Numbered from the stretch's first letter, positions 1 to 17,684 are shown. The stretch is 64,000 bases of DNA from Phytobacter ursingii (GCA_901456055.1 CABDWT010000003.1:379352-443351), one strand, 5' to 3'. Numbers and translations: made by a program. The notes: generated from the sequence alone by a model not told the origin.

Positions 1-1355
1 CACTGAACCTGGAGCGCGACTCTGTAGGTGCCGTTGTGATGGGGCCGTACGCTGACCTCGCCGAAGGCATGAAGGTTAAATGTACGGGTCGTATCCTGGA
101 AGTTCCGGTTGGTCGTGGTCTGCTGGGCCGCGTTGTGAACACCCTGGGTGCCCCGATTGATGGTAAAGGTCCGCTGGAGCACGACGGCTTCTCCGCTGTC
201 GAAGCTATCGCGCCGGGCGTTATCGAACGTCAATCCGTCGATCAGCCGGTACAGACCGGTTATAAATCCGTTGACGCCATGATCCCAATCGGTCGTGGTC
301 AGCGTGAATTGATCATCGGTGACCGTCAGACCGGTAAAACCGCTCTGGCTATCGACGCCATCATCAACCAGCGTGATTCCGGCATCAAGTGCGTCTATGT
401 GGCTATCGGCCAGAAAGCGTCCACCATTTCTAACGTGGTGCGTAAACTGGAAGAACACGGCGCGCTGGCTAACACCATCGTTGTGGTGGCTACCGCATCT
501 GAATCCGCCGCATTGCAATACCTGGCACCGTATGCCGGTTGCGCGATGGGCGAATACTTCCGTGACCGCGGTGAAGATGCGCTGATCATTTATGATGACC
601 TGTCGAAACAGGCCGTTGCTTACCGTCAGATTTCCCTGCTGCTCCGTCGTCCGCCAGGACGTGAAGCATTCCCGGGCGACGTATTCTACCTCCACTCTCG
701 TCTGCTGGAGCGTGCTGCGCGTGTTAACGCCGAATACGTTGAAGCCTTCACCAAAGGTGAAGTGACTGGGAAAACCGGCTCTCTGACCGCTCTGCCGATT
801 ATCGAAACGCAGGCAGGTGACGTTTCCGCGTTCGTTCCGACTAACGTAATTTCTATTACCGATGGTCAGATCTTCCTGGAAACCAACCTGTTTAACGCCG
901 GTATTCGTCCTGCGGTTAACCCGGGTATCTCCGTATCCCGTGTGGGTGGCGCAGCGCAGACCAAGATCATGAAAAAACTGTCCGGTGGTATTCGTACCGC
1001 GCTGGCGCAGTATCGTGAACTGGCAGCGTTCTCCCAGTTTGCCTCTGACCTTGACGATGCAACCCGTAAACAGCTTGACCACGGTCAGAAAGTGACCGAA
1101 CTGCTGAAACAGAAACAGTATGCGCCGATGTCCGTTGCGCAGCAGTCTCTGGTTCTGTTCGCAGCAGAACGTGGTTATCTGGCGGATGTAGAACTGGCGA
1201 AAATCGGTAGCTTCGAAGCCGCTCTGCTGGCTTACGTTGACCGTGACCACGCTCCGTTGATGCAAGAGATCAACCAGTCCGGTGGCTATAACGACGAAAT
1301 CGAAGGCAAGCTGAAAGGCATCCTCGATTCCTTCAAAGCAACCCAGTCCTGGTAA
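1..1355 (+). CDS. atpA: ATP synthase F1 subunit alpha (5' end outside window)
   Basis: This is the alpha subunit of the F1 part of the membrane ATP synthase; it carries the non-catalytic nucleotide sites of the alpha3beta3 ring on the cytoplasmic face. The reading frame is already open at base 3 ([12 protein letters not shown]...), so the first ATG near base 39 is internal. About 450 residues are visible of the usual 513, so roughly 63 N-terminal residues are missing. The Walker A loop GDRQTGKT and the conserved [10 protein letters not shown] segment are present. It is followed by atpG after 50 bases, in the standard atp operon order. Identity is certain from near-identity with the E. coli protein as remembered. 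Confidence 0.98.
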   Translation, partial: LNLERDSVGAVVMGPYADLAEGMKVKCTGRILEVPVGRGLLGRVVNTLGAPIDGKGPLEHDGFSAVEAIAPGVIERQSVDQPVQTGYKSVDAMIPIGRGQRELIIGDRQTGKTALAIDAIINQRDSGIKCVYVAIGQKASTISNVVRKLEEHGALANTIVVVATASESAALQYLAPYAGCAMGEYFRDRGEDALIIYDDLSKQAVAYRQISLLLRRPPGREAFPGDVFYLHSRLLERAARVNAEYVEAFTKGEVTGKTGSLTALPIIETQAGDVSAFVPTNVISITDGQIFLETNLFNAGIRPAVNPGISVSRVGGAAQTKIMKKLSGGIRTALAQYRELAAFSQFASDLDDATRKQLDHGQKVTELLKQKQYAPMSVAQQSLVLFAAERGYLADVELAKIGSFEAALLAYVDRDHAPLMQEINQSGGYNDEIEGKLKGILDSFKATQSW

Positions 1356-1405
1356 CGTCTGGTGGCCTGCCTTAGGGCAGGCCGCAAGGCATTGAGGAGA
1401 AGCTC

Positions 1406-3683
<2,278 letters not shown>

Positions 3684-3703
3684 CGCCTTAATCGGAGGGT
3701 GAT

Positions 3704-4123
3704 ATGGCAATGACTTACCACCTGGACGTCGTCAGCGCAGAGCAACAAATGTTCTCTGGTCTGGTCGAGAAAATCCAGGTAACGGGTAGCGAAGGTGAAC
3801 TGGGTATTTACCCGGGTCACGCGCCGCTGCTCACCGCCATTAAGCCTGGTATGATCCGCATCGTGAAACAGCACGGTCATGAAGAGTTTATCTATCTGTC
3901 CGGCGGCATTCTTGAAGTGCAGCCTGGCAACGTGACCGTACTGGCTGATACCGCTATTCGTGGCCAGGATCTCGACGAAGCGCGAGCGCTGGAATCGAAA
4001 CGTAAAGCCGAAGAGCACATTAAGAGCTCGCACGGCGACGTGGATTACGCTCAGGCGTCTGCCGAACTGGCGAAAGCTATTGCGAAACTGCGCGTTATCG
4101 AGTTGACCAAAAAAGCGATGTAA
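3704..4123 (+). CDS. atpC: ATP synthase F1 subunit epsilon
   Basis: This is the small regulatory subunit of F1 that contacts gamma and the c-ring and inhibits ATP hydrolysis. Its 139 residues make an N-terminal beta-sandwich (about residues 1-85) and a C-terminal helical hairpin (about 90-139, ending ELTKKAM). The start [10 protein letters not shown] follows a GGAGG ribosome site, the strongest in this operon part. It is the last gene of the atp operon and is followed directly by a rho-independent terminator. Confidence 0.98.
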
Positions 4124-4140
4124 CACCGGCTTAAAGTCAA

Positions 4141-4174
4141 AAAGCCAGTCTGATTATCAGGCTGGCTTTTTTTA
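4141..4174 (+). terminator. atp operon terminator
   Basis: An inverted repeat AGCCAGTCTG / CAGGCTGGCT (one G-U pair) encloses a short ATTAT loop and is followed by seven T. It lies 18 bases after the atpC stop codon and is the expected end of the atp operon transcript. Confidence 0.9.
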
Positions 4175-4454
4175 TGGGCAAAATCTGTACTTTTATTGAT
4201 GACACAAATGCCCTGCTCAAGACTTTATTCACCGCTAAAAAAAATAGCAAAAACATCGTCCTGCTCACGATATCCGGGCAGGAAGCGCTATTTTTGCAGA
4301 TAAAGTACCGTGTAAAAGCAAAAAAAATGCCCTAAATTACGCTCTGGTAAGGCAGGTTGCGCATTTTACTTTCTTGCCATTTCGCGTTGAAAAAAATGTA
4401 GAATTTTCAAGGTGAAACAGTAAAACTTCCACTCAAATTAAAGTCAGGACGCGT
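4175..4454 (+). promoter_or_regulatory. atpC-glmU intergenic region, presumed glmU promoter
   Basis: This stretch is clearly AT-richer than the flanking genes and has no open frame with coding features. In E. coli the matching region carries the glmUS promoters and NagC sites. The A/T-rich tracts around 4236-4255 and 4290-4305 are compatible with NagC operators, but no operator is asserted. The glmU start at 4455 is preceded by TCAGGA. Confidence 0.5.
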
Positions 4455-5825
4455 ATGTTGAACACGAAAATGAGTGTGGTGATCCTTGCCGCTGGCAAAG
4501 GCACACGCATGTATTCCGATCTTCCGAAAGTGCTGCATACCCTTGCAGGGAAAGCGATGGTTCAGCATGTTATTGATGTGGCGAATAATCTTGGCGCCGA
4601 TCATGTACACCTTGTCTATGGGCACGGCGGCGATCTGTTAAAACAAACGCTGTCTGACGACAAACTCAACTGGGTGTTACAGGCTGAGCAACTGGGCACC
4701 GGGCATGCAATGCAGCAGGCTGCGCCCTTCTTCGCTGACGACGAAGATATCCTGATGCTTTATGGCGATGTGCCCCTGATCTCCATCGATACCCTCACCC
4801 ACCTGCGTGAAGCAAAGCCGCAAGGGGGGATTGGTCTGCTCACCGTGAAGCTTGACGATCCAAGTGGATATGGCCGAATTACGCGTGAGAACGGTAAAGT
4901 TACCGGCATTGTTGAACATAAAGATGCGACCGAGCAGCAGCGCCAGATCCAGGAAATCAATACCGGTATTCTGATAGCAAACGGCGGCGACATGAAACGC
5001 TGGCTGAGTCAGCTCACCAATAATAATGCGCAGGGTGAATATTACATCACCGACATCATTGCTCTTGCTTATCAGGAAGGTCATGAAATCGCCGCCGTCC
5101 ATCCGCAGCGCCTGAGTGAAGTGGAGGGGGTGAACAACCGCCTCCAGCTCTCCCGCCTCGAACGTGTCTATCAAACTGAGCAGGCTGAAAGATTGCTTCT
5201 CGCTGGCGTGATGTTGCGCGATCCGGCGCGCTTCGATCTGCGTGGAACCCTGACGCATGGGCGGGATGTTGAGATTGATGCTAACGTGATCGTTGAAGGT
5301 GACGTCAAACTTGGCAACCGCGTGAAAATTGGCGCGGGTTGTGTCATCAAAAATTGCGTCATTGGCGATGACTGCGAAATCAGCCCTTACAGCGTGCTGG
5401 AAGATGCCACGCTTGAAGCTGCCTGTACGATTGGCCCGTTTGCCCGTCTGCGTCCGGGCGCTGAATTACAGGAAGGTGCGCACGTAGGTAACTTCGTTGA
5501 AATGAAGAAAGCGCGTCTGGGCAAAGGCTCGAAAGCAGGTCATCTGACGTATCTTGGCGATGCGGAAATTGGCGACAACGTCAATATCGGCGCGGGGACC
5601 ATCACCTGTAATTATGACGGGGCCAACAAACACAAGACGATTATTGGCGATGATGTGTTTGTCGGGTCCGACACTCAACTGGTGGCCCCGGTGAGCGTGG
5701 GTAAAGGGGCAACCATAGCGGCAGGCACGACAGTGACCCGTAATGTCGCTGATAACGAACTGGTTTTAAGCCGCGTGCCGCAGGTCCATAAACAGGGCTG
5801 GCAGCGTCCGGTGAAGAAAAAGTAA
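4455..5825 (+). CDS. glmU: Bifunctional GlcN-1-P acetyltransferase / GlcNAc-1-P uridyltransferase
   Basis: GlmU makes UDP-GlcNAc from GlcN-1-P in two steps (acetylation, then uridylylation), supplying peptidoglycan and LPS synthesis in the cytoplasm. Its 456 residues match E. coli. The N-terminal nucleotidyltransferase domain (about 1-227) has the signature LAAGKGTRM near residue 11. The C-terminal left-handed beta-helix (about 250-456) shows repeated hexapeptides such as [12 protein letters not shown] and IGAGTI. Start chosen is MLNTKMSVV, as in the family. It is followed by glmS after 298 bases that hold an ERIC repeat, and the two are expected to share a transcript. Confidence 0.98.
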   Translation: MLNTKMSVVILAAGKGTRMYSDLPKVLHTLAGKAMVQHVIDVANNLGADHVHLVYGHGGDLLKQTLSDDKLNWVLQAEQLGTGHAMQQAAPFFADDEDILMLYGDVPLISIDTLTHLREAKPQGGIGLLTVKLDDPSGYGRITRENGKVTGIVEHKDATEQQRQIQEINTGILIANGGDMKRWLSQLTNNNAQGEYYITDIIALAYQEGHEIAAVHPQRLSEVEGVNNRLQLSRLERVYQTEQAERLLLAGVMLRDPARFDLRGTLTHGRDVEIDANVIVEGDVKLGNRVKIGAGCVIKNCVIGDDCEISPYSVLEDATLEAACTIGPFARLRPGAELQEGAHVGNFVEMKKARLGKGSKAGHLTYLGDAEIGDNVNIGAGTITCNYDGANKHKTIIGDDVFVGSDTQLVAPVSVGKGATIAAGTTVTRNVADNELVLSRVPQVHKQGWQRPVKKK

Positions 5826-5947
5826 TTTTCATGCCGGAGGAATCCGGCAAACAGGGATGAGGGGATAACATAATCCCCCGCCCGATAAGCAGTACCATAA
5901 AAATAACCCCACTCTCTACAAGGCTCGGGGCGCCCAAAAAAGGGCAT

Positions 5948-6069
5948 TACCCACAGGATTTCGCGTTGTGGCAAGGCGGCAAATGCGTGAGGCCATGGGA
6001 GCTTACTGATGTAAGTGACCATGGCGAACACATGTAGCCAATGCAGTTACAGCGTGAAAGACAAAGGGT
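5948..6069 (-). repeat. ERIC (IRU) element, diverged, glmU-glmS
   Basis: This is an ERIC-type palindromic repeat of about 122 bases, recognised by GGCAAGGCGGCAA and the central stem CCATGGGAGCTTACTGATG / GTAAGTGACCATGG, which matches the ERIC core in diverged form. It lies between cotranscribed glmU and glmS and ends about 55 bases before the glmS start. The rest of the 298 base gap holds a small hairpin (GCCGGAGGAATCCGGC, 5834-5849) right after the glmU stop. Confidence 0.75.
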
Positions 6070-6123
6070 GAAAACAGGTCAGCGACAACGCATGGCACAA
6101 TGCCATAATCAGGAAATCTAACT

Positions 6124-7953
6124 ATGTGTGGAATTGTTGGCGCAGTTGCGCAGCGTGATATTGCTGAAATCCTTCTGGAAGGCTTACGTCGTCTGGAATA
6201 CCGTGGCTATGACTCTGCCGGTCTGGCAGTGGTTGATGCAGAAGGTCATATGACCCGTCTGCGTCGTCTCGGCAAAGTACAGATGCTGGCTCAGGCCGCG
6301 GAAGAGCATCCGTTACACGGTGGTACCGGTATTGCTCACACCCGTTGGGCGACGCACGGTGAACCTTCCGAGGGCAACGCACACCCGCATGTGTCTGAAC
6401 ACATCGTTGTAGTACACAACGGCATTATCGAAAACCACGAACCGCTGCGCGAAGACTTGAAAGCGCGCGGCTACACTTTTGTTTCTGAGACCGATACAGA
6501 AGTGATTGCTCACTTAGTACACTGGGAGCTGGCGCAAGGCGGTACGCTGCGTGATGCTGTACTGCGTACTATCCCGCAACTGCGTGGTGCGTACGGCACA
6601 GTCATCATGGATTCCCGCGATCCGAGCACGCTGCTGGCTGCTCGCTCCGGTAGTCCGATGGTTATCGGTCTGGGTATGGGCGAAAACTTTATCGCGTCCG
6701 ATCAACTGGCTCTGCTGCCGGTGACGCGTCGCTTTATCTTCCTTGAAGAAGGTGATATCGCTGAGGTAACACGCCGTAGTGTGACGGTGTTTGATAAAAC
6801 GGGCGCGCAGGTTAAGCGTCAGGAGATCGAATCCAATCTGCAATATGACGCAGGCGATAAAGGCGCTTACCGTCACTATATGCAAAAAGAGATCTACGAA
6901 CAGCCGAATGCGATTAAAAACACGCTGACCGGGCGTATCAGCCACGGTGAAGTGGATTTAAGTGAACTGGGTTCACATGCCAATGATCTGCTGAGCAAAG
7001 TTGAGCACATCCAGATCATCGCCTGCGGTACCTCGTATAACTCCGGCATGGTTTCTCGCTACTGGTTTGAATCGCTGGCGGGTATTCCGTGTGATGTAGA
7101 GATCGCCTCCGAGTTCCGTTACCGCAAATCTGCCGTGCGTCGCAATAGCCTGATGATTACACTGTCTCAGTCTGGCGAAACCGCAGACACTCTGGCGGGG
7201 CTGCGTCTGTCTAAAGAGCTGGGCTATCTGGGCTCGCTGGCTATCTGTAACGTTCCTGGTTCCTCGCTGGTGCGTGAATCTGATTTGGCCATCATGACCA
7301 ATGCGGGTACGGAAATTGGCGTGGCTTCGACCAAAGCCTTCACGACTCAGTTAACCGTGCTGCTGATGCTGGTGGCGAAACTGAGCCATCTGAAAGGGCT
7401 GGATGCCTCTGTTGAACATAGCATTGTTCACGGTCTGCAGACGCTGCCGAGCCGCATTGAACAGATGCTGTCGCAGGATAAACGCATTGCGCAACTGGCA
7501 GAGGACTTCTCTGACAAGCATCACGCCTTGTTCCTTGGTCGTGGCGATCAATACCCGATTGCCCTGGAAGGCGCGCTGAAGCTCAAAGAGATCTCCTATA
7601 TTCATGCAGAAGCGTATGCCGCTGGTGAACTGAAACATGGCCCACTGGCCCTGATTGATGATGATATGCCGGTTATCGTCATTGCGCCGAACAATGAACT
7701 GTTGGAAAAACTGAAATCCAACATTGAAGAAGTTCGCGCTCGTGGCGGCGTACTGTATGTCTTCGCCGATCAGGATGCCGGCTTTGTCAGCAGCGATACC
7801 ATGCATATCATTGATATGCCGCATGTTGATGAAGTTATTGCCCCTATCTTCTACACTGTTCCGCTACAGCTGCTGGCCTATCATGTTGCGCTGATTAAAG
7901 GCACTGATGTGGACCAGCCGCGCAATCTGGCAAAATCGGTGACCGTGGAATAA
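6124..7953 (+). CDS. glmS: Glutamine-fructose-6-phosphate aminotransferase
   Basis: GlmS forms glucosamine-6-phosphate from fructose-6-phosphate and glutamine, the entry step of amino sugar synthesis. Its 609 residues match the family. The mature N-terminus starts with the nucleophile Cys2 ([10 protein letters not shown]). An N-terminal class II glutaminase domain (about 1-240) is followed by two SIS isomerase domains (about 285-425 and 455-600), with the sugar-binding loop ACGTSYNS and the motif STKAFTTQ. It ends in AKSVTVE, the conserved tail whose DNA is the Tn7 target. In E. coli glmS is controlled post-transcriptionally by the GlmZ sRNA; the pairing site was not mapped here. Confidence 0.98.
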   Translation: MCGIVGAVAQRDIAEILLEGLRRLEYRGYDSAGLAVVDAEGHMTRLRRLGKVQMLAQAAEEHPLHGGTGIAHTRWATHGEPSEGNAHPHVSEHIVVVHNGIIENHEPLREDLKARGYTFVSETDTEVIAHLVHWELAQGGTLRDAVLRTIPQLRGAYGTVIMDSRDPSTLLAARSGSPMVIGLGMGENFIASDQLALLPVTRRFIFLEEGDIAEVTRRSVTVFDKTGAQVKRQEIESNLQYDAGDKGAYRHYMQKEIYEQPNAIKNTLTGRISHGEVDLSELGSHANDLLSKVEHIQIIACGTSYNSGMVSRYWFESLAGIPCDVEIASEFRYRKSAVRRNSLMITLSQSGETADTLAGLRLSKELGYLGSLAICNVPGSSLVRESDLAIMTNAGTEIGVASTKAFTTQLTVLLMLVAKLSHLKGLDASVEHSIVHGLQTLPSRIEQMLSQDKRIAQLAEDFSDKHHALFLGRGDQYPIALEGALKLKEISYIHAEAYAAGELKHGPLALIDDDMPVIVIAPNNELLEKLKSNIEEVRARGGVLYVFADQDAGFVSSDTMHIIDMPHVDEVIAPIFYTVPLQLLAYHVALIKGTDVDQPRNLAKSVTVE

Positions 7954-7978
7954 AGTCGTAAACACGTCATGACGCATA
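7900..7978 (+). other. attTn7 region (end of glmS), unoccupied
   Basis: The last codons of glmS ([17 protein letters not shown]) are the conserved TnsD recognition sequence, and Tn7 inserts about 25 bases past the glmS stop. No Tn7 end is seen here, so the site looks empty. The limits given are approximate and come from knowledge of E. coli attTn7. Confidence 0.5.
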
Positions 7979-7980
7979 AA

Positions 7981-8013
7981 AGAGGTTGCCTGGTGGCAGC
8001 CTCTTTTTTTTTT
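7981..8013 (+). terminator. glmUS terminator
   Basis: The stem AGAGGTTGCC / GGCAGCCTCT (one G-U pair) with a TGGT loop is followed by ten or more T. It lies 27 bases after the glmS stop. The ribosome site of the next gene starts only a few bases after the T run. Confidence 0.9.
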
Positions 8014-8023
8014 CAGGATGATG

Positions 8024-8596
8024 ATGAATCTGTTGAAACGCATAATCGGGCGCAAATTTTTGGCGCTCATCGACTACTGCGACAAGGTGGATGCAGCAAT
8101 ATCGGGCCGTAAACTTGCGCAATTAAAACTGCTGGCAGAGGCCTTTCAGGAAATGCCGAAGGCTTACTACATCCGCGTGACGACATATTTCGGCAGCATA
8201 CTGGCGCTGTTTTATACGTTGCTGTTGAGCTATGTCGGTCTTGCCATTGCACTCAGAACCGTTACCGGCGGCTGGGGTGTTATCGCAGGTCTTGTTGTCT
8301 TTATTCTGCTCGTGGTGGCGTTATCAGGAGCAGATAAAGGGAGAACACGATCCCTGAGATTATTTTTAGCCGTCTGGTCGCTGTTATGTGTTTGCAATGT
8401 GCTGGTGGCAGGATGGCTGCTGTTCGCCTCTTTTTCAGGGTTAAGTGTCGGTTGTTGGGCCGGGAGTTTACTTCTCTTATGGCTAACACGGCAGGTCATG
8501 AATGGACCAGAACTGACGAAACTGATGCAGTGGCGTGTTTCACTTCGGATAGCGCAGTATCGGCGCCAGGCATTGACGCAACCCAGACGCAAATGA
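8024..8596 (+). CDS. Unrecognised small membrane protein downstream of glmS
   Basis: I do not recognise this 190-residue protein. It has a basic N-terminal part (MNLLKRIIGRKF) and an amphipathic helical stretch to about residue 48. About four hydrophobic segments follow (roughly 50-78, 83-101, 112-138 and 140-155). The C-terminus is basic and cytoplasmic-looking (QWRVSLRIAQYRRQ...). Three ATG codons stand in a row; the third (8024) is chosen because AGGA at 8015-8018 overlaps the first and is correctly spaced from the third. The gene lies immediately after the glmS terminator and the Tn7 target, where Salmonella carries other genes and E. coli K-12 none. No promoter is obvious. It could be a real accessory gene; function unknown. 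Confidence 0.6.
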   Translation: MNLLKRIIGRKFLALIDYCDKVDAAISGRKLAQLKLLAEAFQEMPKAYYIRVTTYFGSILALFYTLLLSYVGLAIALRTVTGGWGVIAGLVVFILLVVALSGADKGRTRSLRLFLAVWSLLCVCNVLVAGWLLFASFSGLSVGCWAGSLLLLWLTRQVMNGPELTKLMQWRVSLRIAQYRRQALTQPRRK

Positions 8597-8695
8597 ATTG
8601 ATCTGCGGCTATCTTTTGTCGATTTTTGCTGGGACATCTTGCCGGCATCAACTACTTTTTTAGTGTCATAAAACTAAAATCTTGCGGACATCTCA

Positions 8696-8814
8696 CTGTC
8701 ATGAAACACGTTATCTTGCTGATAAATCATACAAGATACGGTTAATCTATGTGAAAGCCGTCATTGTCATCAAACAGTAACAATCATTGCATATAACTGT
8801 CATCAAAGTGTCCT
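8696..8814 (+). promoter_or_regulatory. Pho boxes upstream of pstS
   Basis: Three copies resembling the PhoB site (CTGTCATN3-4CTGTCA-type repeats) are visible: CTGTCATGAAACACGTTA at 8696, TTGTCATCAAACAGTAAC at 8764 and CTGTCATCAAAGTGTCCT at 8797. A further partial copy (TGTCATAAAACT) starts near 8664. PhoB~P binding here would switch on pstSCAB-phoU under phosphate limitation, as in E. coli. The gap 8597-8869 holds nothing else recognisable. Confidence 0.8.
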
Positions 8815-8869
8815 ATTTTGCTCGTCGTAGCCACTTAAACAACGATTTACGATTCTTGCAGGAGACATT

Positions 8870-9910
8870 ATGAACGTTATGCGTACCACTGTCGCAACTG
8901 TTGTCGCCGCGACCTTTTCTCTGAGTGCATTTGCAGTTAACGCCGCTGCAAGCCTGACAGGTGCGGGTGCAACTTTCCCGGCGCCGGTGTATGCCAAATG
9001 GGCTGATACCTACCAGAAAGAAACCGGTAACAAGGTTAACTACCAGGGTATCGGTTCTTCTGGCGGCGTAAAACAGATCACTGCAAACACTGTAGACTTC
9101 GGCGCTTCTGATGCTCCGCTGGCTGACGATAAACTGGCTCAGGAAGGCCTGTTCCAGTTCCCGACCGTCATCGGCGGCGTTGTTCTGGCTGTTAACCTGG
9201 AAGGTTTCAAATCTGGTGAACTGGTGCTGGACGGTAAAACGCTGGGTGATATCTATCTGGGCAAAATCAAAAAATGGGATGATGCGGCCATTGCTAAGCT
9301 GAACCCAGGTAAGAAACTGCCATCACAGAATATCGCTGTTGTGCGTCGTGCTGATGGTTCCGGTACCTCTTTCGTGTTTACCAGCTATCTGGCAAAAGTT
9401 AACGAAGAGTGGAAATCCTCTGTCGGCGCTGGCTCTACTGTTAACTGGCCGACCGGTCTGGGCGGTAAAGGTAACGACGGTATCGCTGCATTCGTACAAC
9501 GTCTGCCGGGCTCCATTGGTTATGTTGAATATGCGTATGCTAAGCAGAATAACCTGACTTACACCAAGCTGCTGTCTGCTGATGGCAAGCCGGTTAGCCC
9601 GACCGAAGCAAACTTCTCCAATGCGACCAAAAACATCGACTGGAGCAAATCTTTCGCGCAGGACCTGACCAACCAAAAAGGTGCCGATGTGTGGCCGATT
9701 ACGTCCACCACCTTCATCCTGGTTCACAAAGAGCAGAAAAATCCTGAGCAGGGCGCAGAAGTGCTGAAATTCTTCGACTGGGCATACAAAAACGGCGGCA
9801 AACAGGCTAATGACCTGGACTACGCTACCCTGCCTGAGAGTGTTGTTGCACAGATTCGCGCTGCATGGAAAACCAACGTGAAAGACAGCAGCGGTAAAGC
9901 GCTGTACTAA
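8870..9910 (+). CDS. pstS: Periplasmic phosphate-binding protein PstS
   Basis: PstS is the high-affinity phosphate receptor of the PstSCAB ABC importer in the periplasm. Its 346 residues match E. coli. A signal peptide ([17 protein letters not shown]..., cleaved near AVNAA/AS, about residue 26) precedes the conserved start [15 protein letters not shown] of the mature protein. Phosphate-contacting stretches [16 protein letters not shown] and RRADGSGTS are all present. The start is preceded by AGGAGA. It is the first gene of the pst operon, and an ERIC repeat separates it from pstC. Confidence 0.98.
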   Translation: MNVMRTTVATVVAATFSLSAFAVNAAASLTGAGATFPAPVYAKWADTYQKETGNKVNYQGIGSSGGVKQITANTVDFGASDAPLADDKLAQEGLFQFPTVIGGVVLAVNLEGFKSGELVLDGKTLGDIYLGKIKKWDDAAIAKLNPGKKLPSQNIAVVRRADGSGTSFVFTSYLAKVNEEWKSSVGAGSTVNWPTGLGGKGNDGIAAFVQRLPGSIGYVEYAYAKQNNLTYTKLLSADGKPVSPTEANFSNATKNIDWSKSFAQDLTNQKGADVWPITSTTFILVHKEQKNPEQGAEVLKFFDWAYKNGGKQANDLDYATLPESVVAQIRAAWKTNVKDSSGKALY

Positions 9911-10036
9911 ATACCCGTCATACTTCGAACCGCAGCTGTGTTGGCTGCACTTGTCCGCCCCAGTTACATAGTAAATCTATGCTCCTGGGGATTCACAAGT
10001 TTGCCGCCTTGCTGCAACTCGGATTATTTAGGGTAT
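9911..10036 (+). repeat. ERIC (IRU) element between pstS and pstC
   Basis: This is a full-length 126 bp ERIC. Ends ATACCC/GGGTAT are inverted, the centre reads CTATGCTCCTGGGGATTCAC (the ERIC1R core), and it closes with TTGCCGCCTTGCTGCAACTC. It begins at the base after the pstS stop codon, so it lies inside the transcript and will fold into a long hairpin in the mRNA. Confidence 0.92.
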
Positions 10037-10099
10037 GGCATTACGTTAGCCAGGAAGCACGATAAAATGCGCGCTTCCTGGCCCAAACTTAAAGAGTGA

Positions 10100-11949
<1,850 letters not shown>

Positions 11950-11995
11950 TTTTTGCGGCGCGGTGTAATGCGGTGCCGAGTGAGGAAAGAGATAA

Positions 11996-12769
<774 letters not shown>

Positions 12770-12771
12770 TT

Positions 12772-12894
12772 TGCCATACTGCTTTCAGGCTCTAGCTGTG
12801 TTGGCTGCCTTTGTTCACCCCGGTCGTATCGTGTGATGCGCTCCGGGGATTCGCTCAGTTGCCGCCTTGTTATAGCCCAAAAATAGTTGGGCAT
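12772..12894 (+). repeat. ERIC (IRU) element between pstB and phoU
   Basis: This is a diverged ERIC of about 123 bases. GTGTTGGCTGCCTTTGTTCACCCCGG and CTCCGGGGATTCGCTCAGTTGCCGCCTTG match the two halves of the element in order. The central stem is altered (CGTATCGTGTGATGCG). It starts two bases after the pstB stop and ends just before the phoU ribosome site (AGGAG, 12896-12900). Confidence 0.85.
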
Positions 12895-12905
12895 CAGGAG
12901 ACACC

Positions 12906-13631
12906 ATGGACAACCTCAATCTTAACAAACATATTTCGGGCCAGTTCAACGCTGAGCTGGAGAGTATCCGTACTCAGGTCATGACCATGGGTGGGATGGT
13001 AGAGCAACAACTTTCTGATGCGATCACTGCGATGCATAACCAGGACAGCGAGCTGGCTCAGCGCGTTGTTGAGGGTGATAAGCAGGTGAACATGATGGAA
13101 GTCGCTATCGACGAAGCCTGCGTACGCATCATTGCAAAGCGCCAGCCGACCGCCAGCGACCTGCGTCTGGTCATGGCGATCATCAAAACGATCGCTGAAC
13201 TGGAACGTATTGGTGATGTTGCCGATAAAATCTGTCGTACCGCGCTGGAGAAATTCTCTTCGCAGCACCAGCCGCTGCTGGTGAGCCTGGAGTCACTCGG
13301 CCGTCACACCGTGCAGATGTTGCACGACGTGCTGGATGCCTTCGCGCGTATGGATATTGACGAAGCGGTGCGTATTTACCGTGAAGATAAAAAAGTCGAC
13401 CAGGAATATGAAGGCATCGTGCGTCAGCTGATGACCTACATGATGGAAGACCCGCGTACTATTCCGAGCGTGTTGACTGCGCTGTTCTGCGCCCGTTCCA
13501 TCGAACGTATCGGCGACCGTTGCCAGAATATCTGCGAATACATTTTCTATTTCGTTAAAGGCCAGGACTTCCGTCACGTAGGTGGCGATGAACTGGATAA
13601 ATTGCTCGCCGGGAAAGATCCGAAAGAGTAA
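12906..13631 (+). CDS. phoU: Phosphate signalling regulator PhoU
   Basis: PhoU is a cytoplasmic three-helix-bundle protein that connects PstSCAB activity to the PhoR/PhoB two-component system and limits phosphate uptake. Its 241 residues contain two PhoU repeats (about 20-110 and 125-215). Each carries an ERIGD-type metal motif: [13 protein letters not shown] near residue 100 and [15 protein letters not shown] near residue 199. It ends the pst operon. The following region (13632-13968) holds two bgl-type antiterminator targets. Confidence 0.98.
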   Translation: MDNLNLNKHISGQFNAELESIRTQVMTMGGMVEQQLSDAITAMHNQDSELAQRVVEGDKQVNMMEVAIDEACVRIIAKRQPTASDLRLVMAIIKTIAELERIGDVADKICRTALEKFSSQHQPLLVSLESLGRHTVQMLHDVLDAFARMDIDEAVRIYREDKKVDQEYEGIVRQLMTYMMEDPRTIPSVLTALFCARSIERIGDRCQNICEYIFYFVKGQDFRHVGGDELDKLLAGKDPKE

Positions 13632-13754
13632 GGCTGATCGCCGTAAAACCTGTCGTCGACAGCAAGTGGCGACAGAAAAACTCGTTATAAATCACAATTT
13701 ATTCTTTTGCTCATTGCTGGTGGTTTAAAAATCGCTATGTTGTGGGCTGAAACT

Positions 13755-15582
<1,828 letters not shown>

Positions 15583-15617
15583 TGCCCGCACAGGGATTTA
15601 CATGAACGAGACAATAA

Positions 15618-16811
<1,194 letters not shown>

Positions 16812-16818
16812 TGCATTA

Positions 16819-16846
16819 CGCCTCTCCTGTTATGGGGGAGGCGTTT
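16819..16846. terminator. Bidirectional terminator between yieL and yieH
   Basis: The stem CGCCTCTCC / GGGGAGGCG (one G-U pair) lies between the convergent genes yieL and yieH and is followed by TTTACC on the plus strand. The T run is weak, so its efficiency is uncertain. Confidence 0.55.
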
Positions 16847-16850
16847 ACCG

Positions 16851-17516
16851 TTAGCGCGTAATGTTCCAGCCGCGCGCTTTCCACAATGTCGGGAGTTGCG
16901 ACAGTTCGGTGAATGTGGTCACCTGCGGATGGTTGATCGGTTTGTTGTGCGGATCGGCACAGAAATAAAAAACTTCCATGCCCGCTGCGATACCCGATTG
17001 CGCGCCCGCGACCGAGTCATCAATCAGAATGCAGCGTGTCGTATTCACATTCAGCGCTTTTGCCGCATGGAACATCAGTTCCGGGTCCGGCTTCCAGCGT
17101 TGAATATCGTAACCGCTAAACAGGCGTTCCGGGAAATGGTGCAGAAGGCCTGTTTTGCCAAGAGAGTGTTCCATTTTGCTTACCGGCCCGTTAGAGACCA
17201 CGCAAACAGGCACGCTGACCGCATCGAGTAACTCCTTCGCCCCCGGAATGATTTCCAGCTCGGAATCAAACAGCCGCGCCACTTCGCTGCGAAAAACCGG
17301 CTCCAGCTTCGTCTTATCCAGCGTCACGCCGTGTTCTTCACCTGTCACCTCAATGATCTCGTAGAGTTTCATCCCTTTGAAACGTTTGAACACCTCTTCA
17401 AGATCGAGCGTGATGCCAAATTCTTTAAACATATGCACATATGCGCGCGAACAGATGACTTCACTGTCGACCAGGGTGCCGTCACAGTCGAAAAATACTG
17501 CTTCTATTTGGGACAT
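16851..17516 (-). CDS. yieH: HAD-family 6-phosphogluconate phosphatase
   Basis: YieH is a cytoplasmic HAD phosphatase; the E. coli enzyme acts on 6-phosphogluconate and other phosphosugars. It has 221 residues from MSQIEAVFF. HAD motif I is FFDCDGTLVDS near residue 8, motif II VVSNG near 108, motif III the Lys in RWKPDP near 145, and motif IV LIDDSVAG near 167. An upstream in-frame ATG would add seven residues, but the internal start matches E. coli. It is divergent from adeP. Confidence 0.93.
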   Translation of the reverse strand: MSQIEAVFFDCDGTLVDSEVICSRAYVHMFKEFGITLDLEEVFKRFKGMKLYEIIEVTGEEHGVTLDKTKLEPVFRSEVARLFDSELEIIPGAKELLDAVSVPVCVVSNGPVSKMEHSLGKTGLLHHFPERLFSGYDIQRWKPDPELMFHAAKALNVNTTRCILIDDSVAGAQSGIAAGMEVFYFCADPHNKPINHPQVTTFTELSQLPTLWKARGWNITR

Positions 17517-17567
17517 GTGATTTCCTGTAACTTGCAAGTTTATCGTTTACTTAAGGCAGATTACCCC

Positions 17568-17583
17568 ACGCAATCGTTGCCGT
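17568..17583. promoter_or_regulatory. PurR operator candidate upstream of adeP
   Basis: ACGCAATCGTTGCCGT matches 13 of 16 positions of the purine repressor palindrome ACGCAAACGTTTGCGT. It lies about 100 bases before adeP and about 50 before yieH. Repression of an adenine permease by PurR is sensible, but the site is inferred from sequence alone. Confidence 0.55.
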
Positions 17584-17684
17584 ATAAGCAAATTCAATGA
17601 AAAAAAGTGTGTGATAACCGTCAACATTGTCTCATTTTGGTATAGGATAGCGACGAGTTTTCCCTCCTTGTTCGGAAATTGATA

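Noticed and set aside
7900-8020. A Tn7 insertion next to glmS
   Set aside because: No Tn7 end repeats or tns genes are present. The terminator follows at the normal distance.
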